A stretch of DNA of 8,001 nucleotides, taken from Dehalococcoidia bacterium (GTDB lineage Bacteria; Chloroflexota; Dehalococcoidia; JACQUA01). The position numbers were made by a program, and so were the translations under genes. Below the pieces are notes generated by a model. It had not been told where the DNA came from and ran no database searches. It worked only from the letters and a program-made list of their open reading frames with translations. The stretch spans positions 1 to 8,001 of the forward strand of contig JAUYHV010000012.1 in NCBI GenBank assembly GCA_030689845.1. The letters run 5' to 3'. Below, piece after piece: positions 1 through 6,273 of this stretch; the stretch's first letter is position 1; each line of letters begins with the position of its first letter.

Positions 1-155
1 GCAGCAAGGAGCAGGTCCAGGAAATGGTCAAGATTCTCCTGAATCTACCACAGGTACCCCAGCCCAGCGATGCCGCCGATGCCCTGGCTGTTGCCCTTTG
101 CCACCTGCAGCAGAGCCGCCTTGCCCGGTTCATGAGCCAGAAAAAAACCTCATGA
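1..155 (+). CDS. ruvC: RuvC Holliday junction endonuclease, C-terminal fragment (5' end outside window)
   Basis: The last 50 codons of a reading frame enter from the left edge (first complete codon at position 3) and stop with TGA at 153-155. RuvC is the dimeric endonuclease that cuts Holliday junctions after RuvAB branch migration, acting in the cytoplasm on DNA. What is seen: the segment DAADALAVALCH, which matches the C-terminal catalytic motif of RuvC (two of the active-site aspartates in a D-x-x-D arrangement, followed by A-x-A-x-x-H), preceded by the helix VQEMVKILLNLP typical of the family. The short basic tail after the motif is normal. The stop codon overlaps the ruvA start (ATGA), so the two genes are translationally coupled. 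The N-terminal two thirds, with the first catalytic residues, are not in the window. Identification is secure from the motif and from the neighbouring ruvA. Confidence 0.93.
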   Translation, partial: SKEQVQEMVKILLNLPQVPQPSDAADALAVALCHLQQSRLARFMSQKKTS

Positions 156-736
156 TAGTGTCTTTAAGGGGGACCCTGGAGTGGAAGGGAACTGACCAGG
201 TATTTATCAGCATGGGCGGTGTCAGTGTCCAGGTTTTCGTCCCATCCTCAAGCGTGGAAACCCTGGGCCCGGCGGGAGCGAAAGTTCACCTCCACACCTT
301 CCTGTACTTCAAAAACGATGTTATCGCTATGTACGGCTTTGCCACCCCGGAAGAACGGGGCCTTTTCCAGATTTTCCTTGGAATAACAGGTATCGGCCCT
401 AAACTGGCGCTGTCGCTACTGTCTTCCTTAAAACCTGAGCAGATAATCGCGGCGGCGGCGGCCAACAATGCCAGTTATCTGGGACGTGTCCCGGGCCTGG
501 GAGAAAAAAAGGCGGCACGCCTCATACTGGAGCTTAAAAGCGAACTGGAAAAAGGCAGGCTGAGCATACCTGTTTTGCAGACCGGGCAGCCCGACTCTGA
601 CATCACCGGTGCCCTGACCGCCCTCGGCTATACTCTCGCTGAAATTAACCAGGCGGTTGGCTCCATCCCCGGCACATCCGACCTGACCCCCGAAGAAAAG
701 GTTAAACTGGCCCTCCAGTACCTGTCGTCCAGGTAG
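152..736 (+). CDS. ruvA: RuvA, Holliday junction DNA-binding subunit of the RuvAB branch migration complex
   Basis: 194 aa (E. coli RuvA is 203). RuvA tetramers bind the four-way junction and load the RuvB motor. I chose ATG at 152, not the in-frame ATG at 98, because the protein then begins MIVSLRGTLEWKG, the canonical RuvA N-terminus, and the start overlaps the ruvC stop (ATGA). Domain I is an OB-fold (1-63, ending in the family's YGF at 61-63). Domain II has two helix-hairpin-helix motifs (GITGIGPK about 77-84; VPGLGEKK 113-120). A short linker leads to domain III (about 150-194, ITGALTALGYTLAEI), which contacts RuvB. The position equivalent to E. coli acidic-pin Glu55 reads Asn, while Asp56 is kept (K54-N55-D56 against R-E-D). 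GVGY is GVSV. No ruvB follows; the next gene is convergent and unrelated, so RuvB must be encoded elsewhere. No strong Shine-Dalgarno sequence is visible, consistent with coupling to ruvC. Confidence 0.96.
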   Translation: MIVSLRGTLEWKGTDQVFISMGGVSVQVFVPSSSVETLGPAGAKVHLHTFLYFKNDVIAMYGFATPEERGLFQIFLGITGIGPKLALSLLSSLKPEQIIAAAAANNASYLGRVPGLGEKKAARLILELKSELEKGRLSIPVLQTGQPDSDITGALTALGYTLAEINQAVGSIPGTSDLTPEEKVKLALQYLSSR

Positions 737-755
737 GCCACCAAAAAACCTGGAC
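727..755. repeat. 8-bp perfect inverted repeat spanning the ruvA stop codon
   Basis: GTCCAGGT (727-734) pairs with ACCTGGAC (748-755) across a 13-nt loop that contains the TAG stop of ruvA. It could form a hairpin at the 3' end of the ruvA message. No T-tract follows on the plus strand, so it is not a classical intrinsic terminator; it may be an mRNA 3'-end stabiliser or coincidence. Confidence 0.35.
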
Positions 756-774
756 TTCAATCCCCCCGAGCCCC

Positions 775-840
775 GTCATTCCTGCGCCTGCAAGGAGCCG
801 GGAACCGTCTCCCCGGAACCCCGCTTTACGCAGGAATGAC
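775..840. repeat. REP-like palindromic element in the convergent gap between ruvA and the exporter ATPase gene
   Basis: Perfect 12-bp terminal inverted repeats, GTCATTCCTGCG (775-786) and CGCAGGAATGAC (829-840), enclose a 42-nt centre. The centre holds its own short inverted repeat (CCGGG 798-802 with CCCGG 812-816). Arms of the form GTCATTCC-GCG are characteristic of dispersed palindromic repeats found in many bacterial genomes (established as a general type; family membership of this copy is inferred). It lies between two convergent genes, a common site for such elements, and may also stop transcription from either side, although no T-tract flanks it. The rest of 737-986 contains no gene that I can support; a weak 6-bp inverted repeat at 913-937 is the only other structure. 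Confidence 0.7.
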
Positions 841-986
841 ACAAAACCTTAAGGCATGGTTTGGGCTCCAATTAAAGTGAACTTACTTTTTATCCGGCCT
901 CATGTCTCAATCCCTGATTTATTCCGATTTTATCAGGTTTAATGTGTACCCTATAATTCCCCATAAAGATATCATGAAGGGAAAAA

Positions 987-1664
987 TTACTTCGCAAGGA
1001 TCTCCTCGTTGCTTATTTCCCCGTCCCGGAAGCTTATTATGCGCCGGGCATGTTCCCCGATTTCCCTTTCATGGGTAACGAGTATGATGGTTATCCCGTC
1101 TTTTTGGTTAAGTTCATGGAATATTTTCATTATTTCCAGGCTGGTTTTGCTGTCCAGGTTGCCCGTGGGTTCGTCCGCCAGGATAATGGCAGGGTGCTGG
1201 ACCAGGGCCCGGGCGATGGCCACCCTCTGCTGCTCACCCCCGGACAGTTCGCTGGGTTTATGCTTGGCGCGATTCAGGAGACCTACTCTTTCCAGGGCAT
1301 CGCTGGCTTTCTGCCGGCGGTTTTTCGTGCCGCTGTAGACCATGGGCAGCTCCACGTTGGTAATGGCGCTGGTCCTGGGCAGCAGGTTGAACGTCTGGAA
1401 GACAAAACCGATCCTCTTGCTGCGGACCGCCGCCAGCTTATCGTCACTTAAATGGGAGACCTCGACCCCTTCGAGGAGGTATATTCCCGAAGTGGGCTTG
1501 TCCAGGCAGCCGATAATGTTCATCATGGTGGATTTTCCGGAACCGGACGGCCCCATTATTGCCACCATTTCACCGCTTTGCACGGTCAGGGAAACCCCCC
1601 GCAGGGCCTGGACCTCAATCTTTCCCATTTTATAGGTTTTTGTTATATTCTCCAGTTCAATCAT
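987..1664 (-). CDS. ABC transporter ATP-binding protein, LolD/MacB-N (YknY-like) subfamily
   Basis: 225 aa, the usual length for this family. It is the cytoplasmic ATPase that powers the MacB-type permease encoded just upstream. All motifs are intact: Walker A GPSGSGKST (38-46), Q-loop Gln90 in FVFQTFNLLPR, signature LSGGEQQR (140-147), Walker B IILADEP with catalytic Glu165, D-loop GNLDS, and switch His198 in LVTHE. The N-terminus (MIELENITKTYKMG-, then VQALRGVSL) and FNLLPR with NVELPM are hallmarks of the lipoprotein/macrolide/peptide exporter ATPases (LolD, MacB N-domain, YknY). Start ATG at 1664 lies 16 nt after the permease stop; an AGGAG overlaps that stop (TAGGAG) with a rather long spacing of about 13 nt. 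It is the last gene of the adaptor-permease-ATPase operon. In Gram-negative MacB this domain is fused to the permease; here it is separate, as in Firmicutes and LolCDE. The substrate cannot be deduced. Confidence 0.95.
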   Translation of the reverse strand: MIELENITKTYKMGKIEVQALRGVSLTVQSGEMVAIMGPSGSGKSTMMNIIGCLDKPTSGIYLLEGVEVSHLSDDKLAAVRSKRIGFVFQTFNLLPRTSAITNVELPMVYSGTKNRRQKASDALERVGLLNRAKHKPSELSGGEQQRVAIARALVQHPAIILADEPTGNLDSKTSLEIMKIFHELNQKDGITIILVTHEREIGEHARRIISFRDGEISNEEILAK

Positions 1665-1680
1665 GTGGTGCTATGCTCTC

Positions 1681-2925
1681 CTATTCGTATCTCAGGGCTT
1701 CGATGGGGTCCATTTTTGCTGCCCGCCGCGCGGGATAAATTCCGAAAAATAACCCGATGGCTACTGCCACGCCAAAGGCAAGAAAACTTATAAATGGAGT
1801 GACCGTGGTGCGCAAAACAACGCCGTTCAAGTTGGCCCCATTTATAAGATTGGAAGCCAGCAGGCCGAGGAGGTATCCAATTATGGCCCCGGTGAAACTG
1901 AGGGCTGCCGATTCCACAAGAAACTGGAACATGATATCCCTGCTCTTGGCTCCGACGGATTTTCTGATACCTATCTCGCGGGTGCGTTCCGTTACGGTAA
2001 CCAGCATGATGTTCATGATTCCTATGCCGCCGACCAGCAGGGAAATACCGGCTATGGCGCCCAGGAAGATGGTCATAACCATGGTTACCGAGGACAGGGT
2101 AGCCAGCATGTCTTCCTGGCTTAAAACGGTAAAATCCTCCTCGCCCGGGGCAACGCGGTGGCGCTCCCTGAGGATTTCGCTAATCTGCATCTTGGCATCC
2201 TCTATTTTGTCGGGGGTCAAGACGGTAACATTGATGTCGGATACCCTGGTTGCACCTCCGGAGCCGAAGTTCCTTGACAGGCGGGTTTGAAGGGTGGTGA
2301 GGGGTATCATTACCACGTCATCGGAGTTACCGCGCCCGCTGCCTCCCTTGGCTCCCAAAACGCCGATAACCCTGAATTTAATCCGGCGGATGCTGATGAA
2401 CTGGTCCACGGGGTCAGTCCCGCCGAAGAGGGTCTCGGCCACTGAGCTGCCAAGGACAGCTACCAGGGAACGGGCATCAACATGGCTGGGCAGGAAAAAT
2501 TCCCCGCTCGACACGTTCCAGTTGCGCACGAACTGGTAATCCGGGGTAACCCCTAAAATGGGGCTCCGGGTGTTAACGGACCCAACGACAATAGACTCCT
2601 GGGACTGGGATGAGGGGGCAACCATGGCCACGTCGGGAGCAAAAATGGGGTCGTTCAGCGCCGCGGCATCCTCCATGGTCAGTGAGGCGCTCCCGGCTCC
2701 GCTGCGGACTCCCTGGTTTGACGCCTGGCCCGGAAAGACCATGATCAGGTTGGTCCCTATGCCCTGAATTTGCTGGGTAATAAAAGTCTGCGCGCCCTGG
2801 CCAATGGACATCAGGGCAATGACTGCGGCAACCCCGATGACTATTCCCAGCATGGTAAGAGAAGAACGCAGCTTGTTTGCTATTATGCCGTGTAAAGCCA
2901 GGAAAATGCTGTCAAATATCTTCAA
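1681..2925 (-). CDS. MacB-type ABC transporter permease (MacB periplasmic core plus FtsX domain)
   Basis: 414 aa, full length for a free-standing MacB/YknZ permease. It is an integral membrane protein that works as a mechanotransmitter with the ATPase and adaptor to export peptides, antibiotics or lipophilic compounds. N-terminal cytoplasmic helix and TM1 (about 22-42, MLGIVIGVAAVIALMSIG) are followed by a large extracytoplasmic core domain (about 45-275), then TM2 (about 282-307), TM3 (about 335-360) and TM4 (about 377-398). The FtsX-family coupling segment ERTREIGIRKSVGA follows TM2 (313-326), and the C-terminus ends with the typical P-ARRAAKMDPIEALRYE. The start is TTG at 2925: in-frame TAG and TAA stops lie 10-15 nt upstream, so no earlier start exists, and an AAGGA is 9 nt before the TTG. 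It lies 30 nt after the adaptor gene and 16 nt before the ATPase gene. Homologous to the permease part of MacB; substrate unknown. Confidence 0.94.
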   Translation of the reverse strand: MKIFDSIFLALHGIIANKLRSSLTMLGIVIGVAAVIALMSIGQGAQTFITQQIQGIGTNLIMVFPGQASNQGVRSGAGSASLTMEDAAALNDPIFAPDVAMVAPSSQSQESIVVGSVNTRSPILGVTPDYQFVRNWNVSSGEFFLPSHVDARSLVAVLGSSVAETLFGGTDPVDQFISIRRIKFRVIGVLGAKGGSGRGNSDDVVMIPLTTLQTRLSRNFGSGGATRVSDINVTVLTPDKIEDAKMQISEILRERHRVAPGEEDFTVLSQEDMLATLSSVTMVMTIFLGAIAGISLLVGGIGIMNIMLVTVTERTREIGIRKSVGAKSRDIMFQFLVESAALSFTGAIIGYLLGLLASNLINGANLNGVVLRTTVTPFISFLAFGVAVAIGLFFGIYPARRAAKMDPIEALRYE

Positions 2926-2939
2926 TTCATTTTTTCCTT
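2923..2939 (-). promoter_or_regulatory. Ribosome binding site that decides a TTG start, with an overlapping start-stop minigene
   Basis: On the minus strand AAGGA (2939-2935) is followed by 9 nt and then TTG (2925-2923), the start of the permease gene. An ATG at 2930-2928 sits only 4 nt after the AAGGA and is out of frame. It reads ATG-AAT-TGA, and its stop overlaps the TTG start. The two-codon minigene could compete with, or re-initiate into, the permease start. Confidence 0.6.
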
Positions 2940-2955
2940 ACTACCGAAACCTGGT

Positions 2956-4740
2956 TTACCTTCCGATTCCGCCTATCATTCGCTGGGCTCCGCCGGGCAG
3001 GCCCTGCTGGGTAGTAGAAGAGGTGGGAGTCTGTATGACGACGCTCTCCCCGGCCTCCAGGCCTTCCGTAATTTCCGTAACCCGGTCATTGACCAGCCCG
3101 ACTTTCACAGGGCGGTCCACTTTCTGTCCGTTAACCAGTACCTGGACTAACTGGTTCTGGCCTTTACGGACCAGGGCGCGGTTGGGTACCAGCACCACGT
3201 CTTGTTTTGAATTGATCACTATACTGGCCGTAGCTGTAAGTCCGTCCTTCAGCTCGACCGGACCCTGGATACTGCCCGCCGCGCTCCTCCGACTTCCGCC
3301 TGTCCCGGATCCACCCTGCCCGGGTGTCACGCCTGCAGGCGGTCCACCGCTTCCGCCGGCTTGAGCACCGGGCCTGGTTCCAGAGGCTGCTCCCCCAGCC
3401 GCCTGGGGTTGGACGGTTATGGTAACGGCATACCTGACGATACCCTGGGCACTGCTGGACAAAGGTGATATGGTCCCTACAACACCCCGAAAAGTCTGTT
3501 CCGGCAGGGCATCCAGGGAAATGGTCACGGGCATTCCCGGCCGGACCTTTAAGACGTCGAATTCCTCGATAAAGGCGTTAACCCTTACTTCTTTAGTGTC
3601 AACCAGGGGGATCAAAAAGGATGAAGGTTTTATCGAATCCCCCACCGTAGCAGTAAAATCCCCTATTACGCCGTCAAAAGGGGCAATAATAGTTGACTCG
3701 TCCAACCCCTGCATGGCCTCATCCAGGGCAAGCTGAGCCGCCTCAAGCTGGATTTCCCTAAGCCGTAAATCCAGGGGGTCCGGCGGCTCTTTAAGCTGCG
3801 CCAGGTTGATTTCCGCATTTTGCAGGGATACCTCGGCATTGAGAATAGACCTTTCCTTCTGTTTAATAGTCAAGGGATCGCCGTCCTTTTTGGACAGCAT
3901 TTCACTCAATGCATATTCCGCAGCGGCCAGGGTATCCCTGGCTTTGACAATACTGTTCTCACTCTGGGAAATAGACAGTTCAGTCTGTTTTATTAATAGC
4001 CCCAGTTCTTCCACCAGCTTCAATTGCTGCTCGGTTTGCGGCACCACCCCTTGCCCCGGGAGCAGCCCGAGCAACCCGGCAGATAGAGTGCCGGAAATTC
4101 TACCGGGAGTCGAAACTTGGAAAATCTCTCTCATTTCTGATTGGTAGCTGATATCCCAGTCTTTTTTGCTTATTTCCAGTTGGCTTTCTGCGACAGCTAA
4201 AGCCGTTTTAGCATTGCGTACCGCCGCCTCGGCTACCCTGAAGTCATTGTCCGTATAGGGTTTTTTAGCATCTTCCAGGTCATCCCTGGCAAAGTCAAGG
4301 CTGGATTTAGCTGAAGTTACTGATGCCTCGGCTTTGGTGATATCTGTCGCCTTAGCAGGTTCCTTTGCTTTATCCAAGTTCAGTTTAGCCGTCTCCAGGC
4401 TGTTCCGGTACCTCTGCAGGTCCCTTTCTATCCCGGCCGTGTCCATCCTGGCAATAACCTGGCCTTGCTTTACCGAGGTTCCAGGGCTAACATTCAATTC
4501 TTTCAAAATAGCGTTGCCCGCCCCGGAGCCCGTCAGGCTGCCGCTGAATCCCATTTGCGTTTTATTAGGTAAATTTATGGTCCCGCTGGAGGTCACGGTT
4601 ATCTCAATGGTACCCCGAGTTACATCCGCGGTAGTCGGGGCTGCGATACTGGTGGTCTTCTGGAAGGGAAGCTTTGAACATGCCGCAAGGGGCACGACTA
4701 ATACCACAGCAAGCCCAACCAACAATATTATTTTCTTCAT
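2956..4740 (-). CDS. Lipoprotein membrane-fusion (HlyD/MacA-type) adaptor of the ABC exporter, enlarged coiled coil
   Basis: 594 aa, much longer than MacA or YknX (about 370-380). It is the extracytoplasmic adaptor that docks on the MacB-type permease. The N-terminus is a lipoprotein signal (MKK, hydrophobic core, lipobox LAAC with Cys21), so it is probably lipid-anchored. The first lipoyl half-motif lies about 77-102 and the second about 350-382 (IIAPFDGVIG, VGDSIKPSSFLIPL). Between them is a long alpha-helical hairpin (about 103-349) of Ala/Lys/Glu/Leu heptads. It contains units beginning K126, K159, K284 and K317, 33 residues apart within each arm, and a hydrophobic Gly/Leu-rich stretch near the hairpin tip (213-233). 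A beta-barrel (about 385-445 and 495-520) is interrupted by a Gly/Pro/Ser-rich insert (about 447-490). The membrane-proximal domain ends the protein. ATG at 4740 has GAGGAG (4754-4749) 8 nt upstream. First gene of the exporter operon. Confidence 0.93.
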   Translation of the reverse strand: MKKIILLVGLAVVLVVPLAACSKLPFQKTTSIAAPTTADVTRGTIEITVTSSGTINLPNKTQMGFSGSLTGSGAGNAILKELNVSPGTSVKQGQVIARMDTAGIERDLQRYRNSLETAKLNLDKAKEPAKATDITKAEASVTSAKSSLDFARDDLEDAKKPYTDNDFRVAEAAVRNAKTALAVAESQLEISKKDWDISYQSEMREIFQVSTPGRISGTLSAGLLGLLPGQGVVPQTEQQLKLVEELGLLIKQTELSISQSENSIVKARDTLAAAEYALSEMLSKKDGDPLTIKQKERSILNAEVSLQNAEINLAQLKEPPDPLDLRLREIQLEAAQLALDEAMQGLDESTIIAPFDGVIGDFTATVGDSIKPSSFLIPLVDTKEVRVNAFIEEFDVLKVRPGMPVTISLDALPEQTFRGVVGTISPLSSSAQGIVRYAVTITVQPQAAGGAASGTRPGAQAGGSGGPPAGVTPGQGGSGTGGSRRSAAGSIQGPVELKDGLTATASIVINSKQDVVLVPNRALVRKGQNQLVQVLVNGQKVDRPVKVGLVNDRVTEITEGLEAGESVVIQTPTSSTTQQGLPGGAQRMIGGIGR

Positions 4741-4818
4741 AAACTGGTCTCCTCGATAACCTATTTTTGTTTATTTAACCTGCAATCTACGGGTAAAAAA
4801 ACATCTTAATTATTTGGC

Positions 4819-4846
4819 ATTTTACAATATCGCACATAATTGTTAA
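4819..4846 (-). promoter_or_regulatory. Predicted sigma-A-type promoter of the exporter operon
   Basis: On the minus strand TTAACA (4846-4841) as -35 and TAAAAT (4824-4819) as -10 are separated by 16 nt. This would give a leader of about 70 nt before the adaptor ATG, which has its own GAGGAG site at 4754-4749. The -35 is also the downstream half of the direct-repeat operator, suggesting activation by a bound regulator. It is a prediction from motif match in an AT-rich gap, where chance matches are common. Confidence 0.5.
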
Positions 4847-4857
4847 GAATATATTAA
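4841..4857 (-). promoter_or_regulatory. Predicted operator of the linked response regulator (11-bp-period direct repeat) before the exporter operon
   Basis: Minus strand reads TTAATA-TATTC-TTAACA: two half-sites with an 11-bp period. The 17-bp site matches the one upstream of the response regulator at 13 of 17 positions. Direct repeats of TTAACA type spaced by about 5 bp are the established binding mode of PhoP/OmpR-family regulators in Firmicutes. Because of flanking bases the site can also be read as an inverted repeat (TGTTAA 4841-4846 and TTAACA 4854-4859), but only the direct repeat is shared with the other promoter. Confidence 0.55.
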
Positions 4858-4932
4858 CAGTTTTAAAAATAAATCCGTAAAAATATTATTGTTGAAACCG
4901 TTGTCTCCCTGCGCCGGCTTTAACTTTCACTA

Positions 4933-6273
4933 TCAAAGTCGTTCCGGCGATAGGGGTACGGAAAAAGAAAAAACGCTGCCCTTCCCCACCTCGCTCTGCG
5001 CCCTGATAACCCCTCCGTGGGCCTCGACAATTCGTTTTGCTATGGTAAGCCCGAGACCGCTGCCGCCCGTGGCCCTGGCGCGGGACTTGTCCACACGATA
5101 AAACCGCTCAAAAATATGAGACAGGTCGGTTTCCGGTATACCCTCCCCAGTATCGCTGACACTCACTTCTATATTATTTCCTTTTCGTTCCGCAGTTACG
5201 GTAATGGAATCTCCCACGCTGGTATGTAAAATGGCATTTTCCAGCAGGTTTTGTAAGACCTGGCTTATACGGCGGGCGTCAAGGCGCACCGGGGGCACCT
5301 TGTCGGGAAGTTTAACAGACAGGGTTAAGCCTTTTAAGTCCGCTTTACTTTGCATCCGGGCAACTATTTGCCTGATCAACCGGACAATATCTTCCTCCTG
5401 AAGAAATAGCTTCAGTTGTCCCGCATCGGAAAGGCTGAGGTCCTGGAGTTCCTCGACAAGCCGGGAAAGCAGGGATGCCTCTTCTTTCAGGGACAGTATA
5501 GTCGCTGCATTTAGTTCGACTACGCCGTCGCTCACCGCCTCCATGTAACCACTGATGTTGGAAAGAGGGGTCCGCAGCTCGTGGGCAATGTCGGCGACCA
5601 TGTTCCGGCGCATTTTTTCAGCCCTATCCAAATTGTCAGCCATCAGGTTAAAGGTAGTGGTCAGTTCCCCCACCTCTCCTTTGGCCCTGGAGACAACCCT
5701 CTGGGAAAAATCTCCCTGCCCGATCTTCCTGGCAGAAAGTTTGAGCGCCTGTATGGGGGCTAAAATCAACCTTGAAAGGATAAACGTTAATATTAAGGCG
5801 ATTATTACCGCGAGCAGGCCTCCCCATAACAGGAACCTGTTCACGGAATTCAGCAGGCTCTGGGGTGATGCCGGGTCCGCCGATGGGCTGATATAGAGAG
5901 TTCCCGTCACTTCATTCATGCCGGGGACCCGGATAACATGCCCCGGCAATTCGGGGCGATAAAAACTATTGTTGAGCTTTTTTTCCGAGTCGGCAACGAT
6001 AACTCCCCTGCTGTCTGTCAGGATAATCCGGCGTCCCGAAGTGCCGGCCATTTGCTCCACAGGCTGCTGAACACCTACCCACCCCTCGTTCTGGCGGTAG
6101 AAGCGGTATAAAAAACGGGTCATCCCCGAGGCGTAAAACCGCTCGCTGCGTTCCCCGTAAGTGCGTACTTCACCCACCGTACTCCTGCTGACAAAGAAAT
6201 ACACCGTAACACTGGTGACCAGTATCACCAGGGTAAAAGCCGCCAGCAGCCGGAACTGTAAACTATGTATCAC
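4933..6273 (-). CDS. Two-component sensor histidine kinase (BaeS/PhoR-like)
   Basis: 446 aa, a complete membrane kinase. Its order is TM1 (about 8-28), extracytoplasmic sensor loop (about 30-147), TM2 (about 148-169), HAMP (about 169-221), HisKA dimerisation domain with phospho-acceptor His231 in HELRTPL (231-237), and HATPase_c. In HATPase_c the N box is NLLENAILH (342-350), the G1 box DTGEGIP (374-380), the F box FERFYRVD (388-395) and the G2 box GGSGLGLTIAK (403-413). All catalytic motifs are intact. The sensor loop carries RIILTDSRGVIVADS, typical of PAS-like/CACHE-like extracellular folds (inference). The start is GTG at 6273, which overlaps the regulator's TGA stop (GTGA), so the pair is translationally coupled. 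The 192 nt after it contain the exporter promoter, linking kinase and exporter. The signal is unknown; antimicrobial or envelope stress is a reasonable guess from the MacAB-type target. Confidence 0.95.
   Translation of the reverse strand: MIHSLQFRLLAAFTLVILVTSVTVYFFVSRSTVGEVRTYGERSERFYASGMTRFLYRFYRQNEGWVGVQQPVEQMAGTSGRRIILTDSRGVIVADSEKKLNNSFYRPELPGHVIRVPGMNEVTGTLYISPSADPASPQSLLNSVNRFLLWGGLLAVIIALILTFILSRLILAPIQALKLSARKIGQGDFSQRVVSRAKGEVGELTTTFNLMADNLDRAEKMRRNMVADIAHELRTPLSNISGYMEAVSDGVVELNAATILSLKEEASLLSRLVEELQDLSLSDAGQLKLFLQEEDIVRLIRQIVARMQSKADLKGLTLSVKLPDKVPPVRLDARRISQVLQNLLENAILHTSVGDSITVTAERKGNNIEVSVSDTGEGIPETDLSHIFERFYRVDKSRARATGGSGLGLTIAKRIVEAHGGVIRAQSEVGKGSVFSFSVPLSPERL

Noticed and set aside
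98..151. Upstream in-frame ATG at 98 as the start of ruvA
   Set aside because: It would add 18 residues that lie inside ruvC's catalytic motif region and are absent from RuvA; ATG at 152 gives the canonical N-terminus.
913..937. Inverted repeat CCTGAT/ATCAGG as terminator of the exporter operon
   Set aside because: Only a 6-bp stem with a 13-nt loop and no T-tract on the minus strand.
1050..1451. Long plus-strand reading frames across 1009-1793 and other stretches opposite the exporter and kinase genes
   Set aside because: They are antisense shadows of genes with full conserved motifs and lack ribosome binding sites or recognisable domains.
4895..4921. Possible hairpin after the kinase gene (AAAGCCG/CGGTTT on the minus strand)
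   Set aside because: The stem is short and bulged with a 14-nt loop and no immediate T-run; not enough to call a terminator.
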